A stretch of DNA of 25,854 nt from an uncultured Clostridia bacterium (GTDB lineage Bacteria > Bacillota > Clostridia > TANB77 > CAG-508): contig CAJUSU010000020.1 of assembly GCA_910589185.1 (NCBI GenBank), positions 1-25,854 of the forward strand. Reading direction: 5' to 3'. Both the position numbers and the translations under genes were made by a program. A model generated the notes under the pieces. The model made no database searches. It saw only the letters and a program-made list of their open reading frames with translations, and was not told the origin of the DNA. Each line of letters begins with the position of its first letter. Position 1 is the stretch's first letter. Below, piece by piece: positions 7,895 to 14,891 of this stretch.

Positions 7895-8554
7895 ATGGTA
7901 GAAGTTTCAGCATCACTTTTAAGCTTAAAAAGCGAAAATACAATTCAAACATTATATAATTTGGAAACAGCAAAAATAGATTATTTTCACATTGATGTTA
8001 TGGATGGAGAATTTGTAGAAAATAACACTGTAAGTAAGATGACAGAATATTGTGAGTATTTAAGTAGTATTTCTAATTTACCATTAGATGTTCATTTAAT
8101 GGTAAAAGACGTACCAAGTTATATTTCTAGTTTTTTAGTATTTGAACCGAATATTATAACTTTCCATTTAGAAGCGGCAAAAGACAAAGAACAAGTAATG
8201 GAATGGATAAAGATTATTAAAGAAAATAATGTTAGAGTTGGAATTTCAGTAAAGCCAGACACTAAAATTGAAGAAGTAGCAGAATTTTTACCATTTGTTC
8301 ATTTGGTATTAGTTATGACAGTAGAACCAGGACAAGGAAGACAAGAATTGATTCAAAAAACGGTAGAAAAGATACGAGCATTAAAAAAATATGTGCAAGA
8401 GAAGCAAATAGAAGTGGATATTGAAGCTGATGGTGGAATTAATTTAGAGACAGTAGCCTATGTGAAAGAAGCAGGAGCAGATATTATTGTTTCAGGTAGC
8501 GCTATTACAGATTCTGATGATTATGCAAATGTAGTAGAGAAGTTAAGAAAATAA
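7895..8554 (+). CDS. rpe: Ribulose-phosphate 3-epimerase family protein (divergent)
   Basis: TIM-barrel epimerase expected to interconvert D-ribulose-5-P and D-xylulose-5-P. From ATG 7895 it has 219 residues; that start is chosen because GGAGG (7883-7887) precedes it, while an upstream GTG at 7874 would put the RBS inside the gene. All four metal ligands are present: His32 and Asp34 (HIDVMDG), His67 (DVHLMV), Asp179 (ADGGI). Yet the phosphate-side loops deviate: SASLL replaces the usual APSIL, and TVEPGQGRQ replaces SVNPGFGGQ. It may be a specialised paralogue or a related sugar-phosphate epimerase such as an allulose-6-P type. Its position after prpC/prkC matches the standard Firmicutes rpe locus. 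Confidence 0.82.
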   Translation: MVEVSASLLSLKSENTIQTLYNLETAKIDYFHIDVMDGEFVENNTVSKMTEYCEYLSSISNLPLDVHLMVKDVPSYISSFLVFEPNIITFHLEAAKDKEQVMEWIKIIKENNVRVGISVKPDTKIEEVAEFLPFVHLVLVMTVEPGQGRQELIQKTVEKIRALKKYVQEKQIEVDIEADGGINLETVAYVKEAGADIIVSGSAITDSDDYANVVEKLRK

Positions 8555-8561
8555 ATTAAAT

Positions 8562-8602
8562 AAAAAATCCTAATATAATATGTTTTTATATTAGGATTTT
8601 TT
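8562..8602. terminator. Bidirectional terminator between rpe and the bactofilin-like gene
   Basis: AAAAAATCCTAATATAA-type left arm (8562-8577) pairs with TTATATTAGGATTTTTT (8586-8602). The A/T tails serve both convergent genes. Confidence 0.9.
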
Positions 8603-8612
8603 GATTCAAAAT

Positions 8613-9710
8613 TTAATTTTTTTCTTTTATTTTTATAAATGATGTTATAAACATTCCTAATCCTACTACAGTAATAAATAGAGATACATATGTACCAAGA
8701 ATTGGAATGCGTTTAGCAAACCATAATACAATTGCTGATAAAATAGATAATAAAATGAATTTTCCTTTTGAAGTCATATTCCATTTTTCTGAAAGCGACT
8801 TTGCAATAGCTAAACTGAAGAGAGAAAGGCTAATTGTTAAAATTAAACCATAAAGCACAGCTATTACAATAGACAAAGATGTTAAAAATCCTGTAAAAAG
8901 TAAGAATAGAGCTAACACAGGAATTAGAACAATAGATAAAATACCAATGCCGCTACTGATAAATGGTCTTTTCATTAAAGCATAATTTATTTTATCAATA
9001 AATTTAGGAGCTAGGAAAATAGCAAACAAAATAATAATGATAGCAAGTGAAATATCAGAGATAAATTGTTTTACATATTTTAAAATAATTTCACCAGTAG
9101 TAAGAGTATGAGTTTGATAGTGAGTATATTTTACATTACCCATAATTGCTTTTTCAGGAAAAGTAAATTCTTTATCGCTAGTGTAATGTAAATTTCCACC
9201 AATAACATTTTCGCCATTGTCATTCATTAAAATATTATCAACAAAAAGAAAAGCATCTTTTTTGATAGAACCATATAATTTTGCATTAGCTGCGAAAATT
9301 CTGATATCACGATTGATATAGGCTTTATCTGAAAGCTCAAAATCTTGTCCTATAAAGTATACATCATAATTTACTTTTCCATTAATTGTCATATCATTAG
9401 CAAAAACAAATATATTACCATGAATAGTTGCAGTTTCACTAATAGTAAGTGATTTTGCTAAAACGAAAATGTCTCCTAAAATTTCTCCCTTAATAGTAAC
9501 TGTAGAGCCGAAGGCAAAAACATTGCCATTTACTGCATCGCTAACTACGACATCTTGACCGCCAAGATATAAGTCAGTATTAAAAACTTTGATTGTTTCA
9601 TTTGTAGTTTTGGGAGTTGATGCTACAGCTTCATTGGTTGCACAGACAAAAGGAGAAAGAAATAATAGAAAAGCTAGTAGCAAAAATGTTAATTTCTTTG
9701 TGAATTGCAT
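8613..9710 (-). CDS. Bactofilin-like (polymer-forming) beta-helix protein with C-terminal membrane domain
   Basis: 365 residues with an N-terminal signal peptide (basic MQFTKK, then a hydrophobic run to about 25). Residues about 45-200 are a series of short beta-turn repeats of the form G-x-[IV]-x-G-[DN]-[IV]-x-x-x (GEILGDIFVL, IHGNIFVF), typical of right-handed beta-helix or bactofilin-type folds. The C-terminal part (about 215-362) has about four hydrophobic segments. The signal peptide places the beta-helix outside the cell, unlike classical cytoplasmic bactofilins. Homologues in Firmicutes are annotated as polymer-forming cytoskeletal or hypothetical membrane proteins; the function is not known to me. 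It has its own sigma-A promoter. Confidence 0.75.
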   Translation of the reverse strand: MQFTKKLTFLLLAFLLFLSPFVCATNEAVASTPKTTNETIKVFNTDLYLGGQDVVVSDAVNGNVFAFGSTVTIKGEILGDIFVLAKSLTISETATIHGNIFVFANDMTINGKVNYDVYFIGQDFELSDKAYINRDIRIFAANAKLYGSIKKDAFLFVDNILMNDNGENVIGGNLHYTSDKEFTFPEKAIMGNVKYTHYQTHTLTTGEIILKYVKQFISDISLAIIIILFAIFLAPKFIDKINYALMKRPFISSGIGILSIVLIPVLALFLLFTGFLTSLSIVIAVLYGLILTISLSLFSLAIAKSLSEKWNMTSKGKFILLSILSAIVLWFAKRIPILGTYVSLFITVVGLGMFITSFIKIKEKN

Positions 9711-9747
9711 ATAAAAAACCTCCTTAATTTTTTAGTAGAATAAGTTT

Positions 9748-9776
9748 ACTATATACCAAAAAATTAGGGAAGTCAA
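9748..9776 (-). promoter_or_regulatory. Sigma-A promoter of the bactofilin-like gene
   Basis: On the minus strand TTGACT (9776-9771), 17-base spacer, TATAGT (9753-9748), followed by an AAGGAGG ribosome binding site before the ATG at 9710. Confidence 0.8.
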
Positions 9777-9784
9777 ATAAAAAT

Positions 9785-9934
9785 CTATTTTTTAGAGAAA
9801 CAAGAAGTAGTAGTTTTAGGCGTAAAATAAGCACAATCTGTATGAGATGTCATTTTCTTTTGATTAATATTTTCAAAAGTACAGTTGCCATCTTTTTGAT
9901 ATTTACAATTCTCAGAACAATTAATATTAGTCAA
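9785..9934 (-). CDS. Small cysteine-rich protein (49 aa)
   Basis: 49-codon gene starting at TTG 9934, chosen because AGAAGGTGAT lies just upstream; no ATG is available. The sequence begins MTNINCSENCKYQKDG and has Cys at 6, 10, 18, 34 and 45, suggesting a small metal-binding knuckle. Short proteins of this pattern (INCS-x2-C...C-x-C/YF) are widespread in clostridia, often carrying the unsupported name hydroxymyristoyl-ACP dehydratase; no dehydratase feature is visible. It lies 66 bases downstream of nth on the same strand, so it may be the distal gene of an nth operon. Confidence 0.7.
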   Translation of the reverse strand: MTNINCSENCKYQKDGNCTFENINQKKMTSHTDCAYFTPKTTTSCFSKK

Positions 9935-10000
9935 AACAATCACCTTCTAATAACTTAGTATGGAAATTTAGATAAAAAATATTCATTGTTTTTTTATAAA

Positions 10001-10630
10001 TTATTTGATAGGATTTTGACACAAGTGACGGACTGCACATTTTTCACATTGTGGATTTTGTGATTTGCAGATATTTCTGCCATGCCAAATTAAAATGTGG
10101 TTGGCATCTTTCCAATATTCTTTTGGAATTAGTTTCAATAAATCTTGCTCAATTTTCTCAGGTTCACTTTTTTTAGAAAATCCAATACGATTAGATAATC
10201 TTTTAGCATGAGTATCTACTGCAATTCCTTGTGGGTCATTAAATGCCTCTAGCATAACAACATTGGCACTTTTTCTACCAACTCCAGGAATAGACATTAG
10301 TTCATTCATAGTATGAGGAACTTCACCTTTAAAGTCTTTTAGAATTTTTTGAGAAGCAAGCTTCATATTTTTAGCCTTATTATGATAAAAGCCACAAGAA
10401 TGAATGAGACTTTCAATTTTTTCTAGGGACATATCTGCAAAGTCTTGTGGGGTATGGTAATGCGGGAAAAATTCAGCAGTTACTTTGTTTACTCTTTCGT
10501 CTGTACATTGCGCAGAAAGCATAACTGCTATCATCATTTCAAATGGACTGTTAAAATTCAAACTACATTGTGCATCTGGATATTCTTTTTTTAATATTTC
10601 GAAAATTTCAATTACTTGTTCTTTTTTCAT
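10001..10630 (-). CDS. nth: Endonuclease III
   Basis: Bifunctional DNA glycosylase/AP lyase that removes oxidised pyrimidines in base-excision repair. 209 residues, the normal length. The helix-hairpin-helix SIPGVGRKSANVV contains catalytic Lys120, and AVDTH contains Asp139 (E. coli Lys120 and Asp138). A [4Fe-4S] cluster loop closes the protein: Cys188-x6-Cys195-x2-Cys198-x5-Cys204. ATG 10630 follows GAAAGGT. It probably shares a transcript with the Cys-rich small gene downstream. Confidence 0.97.
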   Translation of the reverse strand: MKKEQVIEIFEILKKEYPDAQCSLNFNSPFEMMIAVMLSAQCTDERVNKVTAEFFPHYHTPQDFADMSLEKIESLIHSCGFYHNKAKNMKLASQKILKDFKGEVPHTMNELMSIPGVGRKSANVVMLEAFNDPQGIAVDTHAKRLSNRIGFSKKSEPEKIEQDLLKLIPKEYWKDANHILIWHGRNICKSQNPQCEKCAVRHLCQNPIK

Positions 10631-10669
10631 AATGATTCATACCTTTCAAGCGTTATAAGATTTAATAAT

Positions 10670-10698
10670 AGTATAACAGTTTGCAAAGAAAAAGTAAA
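10670..10698 (-). promoter_or_regulatory. Promoter of nth
   Basis: Minus strand TTTACT (10698-10693), 17-base spacer, TATACT (10675-10670). Confidence 0.6.
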
Positions 10699-10804
10699 TA
10701 TTTTAATAGGATAAGCTTGTGGAATGAATAGAGAACATAAATAGGTAACCAATAACAAGAAAGAGAATATAATATTAATATAGAAGATAGGAGGATAAAA
10801 TATT

Positions 10805-10957
10805 ATGTTGTGTGCACTAAAAAAGACGCTAGGGGTATGTTTAATAGGATTAGGTCTTGGAATTTTACTAGTTTTATTACTTCCTATATCAGGCTGGCTA
10901 TTTGCTATAGGAATTGCTGTTGTAATTGTTGGGCTTGCATGGCTATCTTGTAAATGA
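10805..10957 (+). CDS. Small two-helix membrane protein (50 aa), next to spoVM
   Basis: 50 residues beginning MLCALKKTLGVCLIGLGLG. Almost the whole protein is hydrophobic: one segment around 10-27, a PISGW turn, and a second around 31-48. ATG 10805 follows TAGGAGG (10788-10794) with ideal spacing. It lies 47 bases upstream of the spoVM-like gene on the same strand, so the two are likely co-transcribed. A TATAAT-like element exists near 10768, but I see no good sigma-A -35 box, which would fit a sporulation sigma factor (inference). I do not recognise a named family. Confidence 0.7.
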   Translation: MLCALKKTLGVCLIGLGLGILLVLLLPISGWLFAIGIAVVIVGLAWLSCK

Positions 10958-11004
10958 GAAGAAGATAGTTTATCTAAAATTTGACAAAAGGGGAGGGAAT
11001 AGAA

Positions 11005-11082
11005 ATGACAATTGTTGTAAAGAAAGTTCCAAAGTGTTTAAGGGGAATAGTGAAGCTCCTATTTGGAATTAAAGAAAAGTAG
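11005..11082 (+). CDS. spoVM: Stage V sporulation protein M-like peptide
   Basis: 25-residue peptide starting MTIVVKKVPKCLRGIVK. In B. subtilis, SpoVM is a 26-residue amphipathic helix that recognises the curved forespore membrane and anchors the spore-coat ATPase SpoIVA. Aligned without gaps over the core, this peptide keeps Pro9, the key helix-breaking residue, Lys10, Leu12, Gly14-Ile15-Val16 and a basic residue at 17 (Arg in B. subtilis), plus the Gly near position 21. GGGAGG (10991-10996) lies 8 bases upstream and TAG ends the gene at 11082. A gene this short is often missed by annotation. It implies that the host can form endospores. Confidence 0.8.
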   Translation: MTIVVKKVPKCLRGIVKLLFGIKEK

Positions 11083-11118
11083 TACATAAAAATATGTATG
11101 ATGAATATAACAAGAAAA

Positions 11119-11148
11119 GAGGCTATTTCTAAAATAGTCTCATTTTTG
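11119..11148 (+). terminator. Terminator after spoVM-like gene
   Basis: GAGGCTATTT (11119-11128) pairs with AAATAGTCTC (11132-11141), with one G-T wobble, followed by TTTTT. Confidence 0.8.
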
Positions 11149-11195
11149 TTAAAACATATAATGATTTTTTATTTTCAAATTACTCATAGTAATAA

Positions 11196-11393
11196 TTAAG
11201 CTCTAACAACTTTTCCAGAACGTAAACATTTTGAACAAGCATGAATTGTTTTTGATTGTCCATTAATAACTGCTTTTACTCTTCTTAGATTTGGCTTAAA
11301 TGTTCTAGTAGCTCTTCTACTAACGTGAGAACGAGCGATACTAATTTTATTTCCATGAGATAATGTTTTTCCACAAATATCACATTTTGCCAT
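11196..11393 (-). CDS. rpmB: 50S ribosomal protein L28, zinc-ribbon form
   Basis: Large-subunit ribosomal protein, 65 residues from ATG 11393 (MAKCDICGK). That start is set by AGGAGGTG just upstream; a longer open frame reaches 11477 but begins in non-coding sequence. Two CxxC pairs (Cys4/Cys7 and Cys53/Cys56) make this the zinc-binding C+ form of L28; B. subtilis RpmB lacks them. The body KPNLRRVKAVINGQ is the typical L28 core. It is downstream of tcdA but has its own promoter-like sequence. It is a single-gene locus, as usual for Firmicutes. Confidence 0.96.
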   Translation of the reverse strand: MAKCDICGKTLSHGNKISIARSHVSRRATRTFKPNLRRVKAVINGQSKTIHACSKCLRSGKVVRA

Positions 11394-11436
11394 TGAATTG
11401 CACCTCCTATGTGAAATCTTAAATCGACTATTAACT

Positions 11437-11465
11437 ATATTAACACAGAATGAAAAAAAATACAA
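11437..11465 (-). promoter_or_regulatory. Candidate promoter of rpmB
   Basis: Minus strand TTGTAT (11465-11460), 17-base spacer, TAATAT (11442-11437). Confidence 0.5.
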
Positions 11466-11527
11466 GGATTTTTGCAAAATTAGTCTAATTAATTAGCCTA
11501 TTAGTCCATAAAAGTAGATAAAATGTA

Positions 11528-12217
11528 TTATTTGATTAAATCTTTAATTACTTCACTAGCTAAAATTAGACCAGCGACAGAAGGAACAAAGCTAATACTA
11601 GCAGGTGTTTGTTTATGTTCTTCATCAAAGCGCTTAGGAATTTCTTTAGAATATACTACTTTTAAATGAGATATGTCACGTTCTTTTAGTTCTTTTCGCA
11701 TAACCTTAGCAAGAGGACATACAGAAGTTTTAGTGATATCTGATACTTCAAATTGAGTAGGGTCTAGTTTGTTGCCTGTTCCCATACAAGAAATGATAGG
11801 AATATGGCGTTTAAATGCTTCTTCTACTAAAGAAAGTTTAGAACTTACAGTATCAATAGCGTCTATAATATAATCATAAGAAGTAGCAAAAAACTCTTCA
11901 GCTTTTGTGCTATCGTAAAAAGTTGGATGAGTGCTAATTTCTAAATTAGGATTGATTTTTAGTAATCTTTCTTTTGCAATATCAACTTTAAGTTTACCAA
12001 CGGTTGTAGTATCAGCAATTAATTGACGATTGATATTTGTTATATCAACAACATCTTTGTCAACTAAAGTAAGATGACCAATACCACTACGAGCAAGAGC
12101 TTCAATGGTATAAGAACCAACACCTCCTAGACCAAAAACAGCCACATGAACGTTTTTTAATTTCTCGATAGGTTCTTTTCCAATTAAATATTCTGTACGA
12201 TTTAACCAATTATCCAT
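11528..12217 (-). CDS. tcdA: tRNA threonylcarbamoyladenosine dehydratase (TcdA/CsdL family)
   Basis: ThiF/E1-like ATPase that cyclises t6A37 of tRNAs to ct6A. 229 residues. The Rossmann-type nucleotide loop GLGGVGS (29-35) follows the conserved RTEYLIG N-terminus; VDKDVVDITNINRQ and IDAIDT are the standard ThiF-family substrate and nucleotide motifs. VPSVAGLILASEVI at the C-terminus is characteristic of TcdA rather than of MoeB or ThiF. It is somewhat shorter than E. coli TcdA. ATG 12217 follows AAAGGAGT. Transcribed divergently from ruvA. Confidence 0.92.
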   Translation of the reverse strand: MDNWLNRTEYLIGKEPIEKLKNVHVAVFGLGGVGSYTIEALARSGIGHLTLVDKDVVDITNINRQLIADTTTVGKLKVDIAKERLLKINPNLEISTHPTFYDSTKAEEFFATSYDYIIDAIDTVSSKLSLVEEAFKRHIPIISCMGTGNKLDPTQFEVSDITKTSVCPLAKVMRKELKERDISHLKVVYSKEIPKRFDEEHKQTPASISFVPSVAGLILASEVIKDLIK

Positions 12218-12242
12218 AGTATGTACTCCTTTAACAGTTTAA

Positions 12243-12271
12243 AGTATACCATTAAAAAAAGATAAGGTCAA
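12243..12271 (-). promoter_or_regulatory. Sigma-A promoter of tcdA
   Basis: Minus strand TTGACC (12271-12266), 17-base spacer, TATACT (12248-12243). Near consensus. Confidence 0.8.
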
Positions 12272-12283
12272 TACAAAACAAAC

Positions 12284-12314
12284 AAAAATTTGCAATAAAT
12301 ACTTGCAAATTTTT
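12284..12314. promoter_or_regulatory. Inverted repeat overlapping the ruvA -35 region
   Basis: AAAAATTTGCAA (12284-12295) and TTGCAAATTTTT (12303-12314) form a perfect 12-bp dyad with a 7-base spacer between the divergent tcdA and ruvA promoters. The right arm contains the ruvA -35 box. It could be an operator, or a terminator-like structure; it does not match the Firmicutes SOS box. Confidence 0.6.
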
Positions 12315-12330
12315 TTAGTTATGATAAAAT
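12303..12330 (+). promoter_or_regulatory. Promoter of ruvA-rarA
   Basis: TTGCAA (12303-12308), 16-base spacer, TAAAAT (12325-12330). Confidence 0.55.
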
Positions 12331-12358
12331 AAATCAAAATACAAACGAGGAGAAAATT

Positions 12359-12973
12359 ATGTTAGCATATGTAAAAGGATCTTTAGAAATTAAAACAAAA
12401 GGATATATTGTAGTAGAAACCAATGGAATAGGATATAAAATATTTATGCCAGAATCTACAATAGAAAAGTTAGGGGCAGTAGGAGAAAAAATTAAAATCT
12501 TTACATTTATGAGAGTAAGAGAAGATGATGTTAGTCTATATGGCTTTTTAACCAATGAAGAATTGAGAATGTTTGAGCTATTGTTAAGTGTTAGTGGAAT
12601 AGGAGCAAAGGGAGCTTTAACGATTCTGTCTAATATAACACCATCTCAATTTGCATTAGCAGTAATTAGCAATGATGTGGGAATGCTAAAGAAATTACCA
12701 GGAATTGGTCCAAAAACAGCTCAGAGAACTATTCTAGAGCTAAAAGATAAATTAAAGAAGGAACAAGAAATTGCAGTATCAACAGAGGAGGAAAGTTCTT
12801 TCCAAGAAGCAATATTAGAAGACGAGAAGGTGTCAGAAGCTGTAAGTGCATTACAGGTACTAGGCTATAGCAAAAAAGAGATTGTACAAGCTTTAGAAAA
12901 AGTGGATATGAAATCTTTGAGTGTAGAAGATATTATTCGTAAAGGATTGGGAAACTTAGCAAAAGGAGTATAG
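12359..12973 (+). CDS. ruvA: Holliday junction branch migration protein RuvA
   Basis: Tetrameric Holliday-junction binding protein that loads the RuvB motor during recombination and repair. 204 residues with the three RuvA domains: N-terminal OB fold (MLAYVKGSLEI...YGF, 1-63), tandem helix-hairpin-helix region (LSVSGIGAKGAL and LKKLPGIGPKTAQR, about 72-120), an acidic flexible linker (about 135-155), and the C-terminal three-helix RuvB-binding domain (about 155-204). GAGGAG precedes ATG 12359. The next gene is rarA, three bases downstream, where ruvB would normally be. Confidence 0.97.
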   Translation: MLAYVKGSLEIKTKGYIVVETNGIGYKIFMPESTIEKLGAVGEKIKIFTFMRVREDDVSLYGFLTNEELRMFELLLSVSGIGAKGALTILSNITPSQFALAVISNDVGMLKKLPGIGPKTAQRTILELKDKLKKEQEIAVSTEEESSFQEAILEDEKVSEAVSALQVLGYSKKEIVQALEKVDMKSLSVEDIIRKGLGNLAKGV

Positions 12974-12976
12974 ATT

Positions 12977-14218
12977 ATGGATTTAAGCAAACCACTGGCT
13001 TATAGAATGAGCCCAAAAACATTAGACGATTATGTTGGGCAGGAGCATATATTAGGTAAAGATAAGATTTTATACCGCACCATTAAAGCAGACAGACTTT
13101 CTAGTATCATACTATGGGGACCTCCAGGCTGTGGTAAGACTTCACTTGCAAGAGTAATTAGTAATACTACTAAATATAAATTTATTAAGATTAATGCTGT
13201 AACTTCAGGGGTTTCTGATATTAAGAATGCAGTTGAAACAGCACAAAATGTATTACTGAATCCATCTGGAAAATGTATTTTATTTATTGACGAGATTCAT
13301 CGTTTTAATAAATTACAACAAGATGCTTTACTTCCTTTTGTAGAAAATGGAACGGTTATTTTAATAGGAGCTACAACAGAAAATCCATATTTTGAAGTGA
13401 ATAAGGCTTTAATTTCAAGGTCTATGGTATTTCATTTACAGCCATTAACAGAGGAAGACATTTTTCAAGTATTAAGAAAGTCTTTGGTATCACCTGAGGG
13501 ATTAGTAAGTTATACGATAGAAGTAGAAGATAGTACACTAAGAAAATTAGCGCAAACTTCTAATGGAGATGTAAGAACAGCATTAAACGGGTTAGAAGTA
13601 GCAGTGTTAACTACGCAAATGAATGAAAAAGGTGTTATTATACTAACAGATGAAATCGTAAAAGAATGTGTACAAACTAGAAAAGCAGTATTTGATAAAA
13701 GTGGAGATAGCCATTATGATAATATTAGCGCATTTATTAAATCTATGCGTGGGACTGATCCAGATGCGGCACTTTTCTATCTAGCAAGAGCATTAAATGC
13801 AGGGGAAGATCCTGTATTTATGGCAAGAAGAATTGTAATTGCGGCAGCCGAAGATGTAGGAATGGCGAATCCAAACGCATTAGTAGTAGCTACATCTGCA
13901 ATGCAGGCAGTTACTATGGTTGGAATGCCAGAAGCAAGAATTATTTTAGCAGAGGCTGCAGTGTATGTAGCAACATCTAAAAAGTCAAATGCATCTTATT
14001 TAGGAATTAATAAAGCATTAGAAGATGTAGCTAATAAAGATACAGGTACAATACCAATGCACATACGAAATGCGCCAGCGGAAGGCATGGCAAAAGAAGG
14101 ATATGGAGTAGGATATAAATATCCACATGACTATCCAGGTCATGTTGTAGAGCAACAGTATTTACCAGATAAAATGTTGGGAACAAAATATTATATTCCA
14201 GATGACACAATAGATTAA
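12977..14218 (+). CDS. rarA: Replication-associated recombination protein RarA (MgsA)
   Basis: AAA+ ATPase of the clamp-loader/RarA family that acts at stalled replication forks. 413 residues. Walker A GPPGCGKT (48-55, Lys54), Walker B ILFIDEIHRF (Asp105, Glu106), sensor-1 GATTENP, and the RarA-type C-terminal half with MAEDVG-like (AAEDVGMANPNAL) and YKYPHDYPGH motifs. These exclude RuvB, which is shorter and has a different C-terminal winged helix. Its RBS AAAGGAG lies within the end of ruvA, so the two are translationally coupled. Confidence 0.96.
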   Translation: MDLSKPLAYRMSPKTLDDYVGQEHILGKDKILYRTIKADRLSSIILWGPPGCGKTSLARVISNTTKYKFIKINAVTSGVSDIKNAVETAQNVLLNPSGKCILFIDEIHRFNKLQQDALLPFVENGTVILIGATTENPYFEVNKALISRSMVFHLQPLTEEDIFQVLRKSLVSPEGLVSYTIEVEDSTLRKLAQTSNGDVRTALNGLEVAVLTTQMNEKGVIILTDEIVKECVQTRKAVFDKSGDSHYDNISAFIKSMRGTDPDAALFYLARALNAGEDPVFMARRIVIAAAEDVGMANPNALVVATSAMQAVTMVGMPEARIILAEAAVYVATSKKSNASYLGINKALEDVANKDTGTIPMHIRNAPAEGMAKEGYGVGYKYPHDYPGHVVEQQYLPDKMLGTKYYIPDDTID

Positions 14219-14221
14219 AAG

Positions 14222-14258
14222 AAGGAAGCCCTGGCTTTTACACCAGAGCTTCCTTTTT
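14222..14258 (+). terminator. Terminator of ruvA-rarA
   Basis: AAGGAAGC (14222-14229) plus CTGG pairs with CCAG plus GCTTCCTT (14248-14255), followed by a T-run. Confidence 0.85.
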
Positions 14259-14306
14259 ACACCCCCTTCACACAAAGTAATAAAAGGGGAGGAGCGTTAA
14301 ACGCTA

Positions 14307-14828
14307 TCAGAAAAGGGATTCCCTTTTACCAGTTGCGCCAGGCGTTTTCTTAACGTCGGGAACGACAGGCATTCCTTCCTGCCTTAACTGGCGATAGGAT
14401 TTATCCTTCTTACCAGGCGTTTTGCCAAGAGCCTTGCCACGATCAGTGGCCTTGACCAGATGGACGTAGCGCCGGTCCTTAGAGGTCCGCTGCTGCTTAT
14501 CCTTATCCGCGGCAGAACCGTAGATAGGGTCAATGATAGGCTGGTCGACAGGATACATGTGGACAGGACCGAGAGCGGTGATTGCGAAACGACCACAGAT
14601 ATCCTCGGCCTCCTGAACAGTGGTGTCGGTATCTTCTTCATGGTCTTCTGCTTCGCTGACCACGGGGCAGGCAGACATCTGCTGCTCAGCGTGGTACTGG
14701 TCCCACATAGCGGCTTCTTCCGCAGGAATTCGAGCGTTCCGCTCAGCCTGCTGGGCAAAGTAGTCGGCCCACATGGCGTCCTCCTGCATAGCGATAGTTG
14801 TCGACGAGGTCATGTTGTTCATATCCAT
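14307..14828 (-). CDS. GC-rich orphan protein with duplicated Trp motif, probably transferred
   Basis: 173 residues from ATG 14828, which follows AAAGGAGC (14843-14836); a TTG six codons upstream would overlap that RBS. I recognise no family. The acidic N-terminal half carries two copies of a motif, EDAMWADYFAQQ (16-27) and EAAMWDQYHAEQ (38-49), 22 residues apart, likely helical. The C-terminal third (about 115-173) is strongly basic with many Lys/Arg (GKKDKSYRQLRQEG, TPGATGKR), as in nucleic-acid-binding tails. There is no signal peptide or membrane segment. GC content is far above the neighbours: the lines 14401-14460 and 14461-14520 are 52 and 62 percent by my count, in an otherwise strongly AT-rich window. 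It has a perfect consensus promoter in AT-rich sequence. It is a single-gene insertion between rarA and the stomatin gene. Confidence 0.75.
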   Translation of the reverse strand: MDMNNMTSSTTIAMQEDAMWADYFAQQAERNARIPAEEAAMWDQYHAEQQMSACPVVSEAEDHEEDTDTTVQEAEDICGRFAITALGPVHMYPVDQPIIDPIYGSAADKDKQQRTSKDRRYVHLVKATDRGKALGKTPGKKDKSYRQLRQEGMPVVPDVKKTPGATGKRESLF

Positions 14829-14862
14829 TTGTTTTGCTCCTTTCAATTGGGATATAATAACT

Positions 14863-14891
14863 ATTATATCAGCTTATGGGTATTATGTCAA
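14863..14891 (-). promoter_or_regulatory. Perfect sigma-A promoter of the GC-rich orphan gene
   Basis: Minus strand TTGACA (14891-14886), 17-base spacer, TATAAT (14868-14863). Both boxes match consensus exactly. Confidence 0.85.

Noticed and set aside
7874..7895. GTG 7874 as the start of rpe
   Set aside because: The GGAGG at 7883-7887 would then lie inside the gene, and homologues begin near the VSASLL strand.
11393..11477. Longer N-terminus for L28
   Set aside because: L28 proteins begin at MAKCDICGK, and AGGAGGTG lies directly upstream of that ATG.
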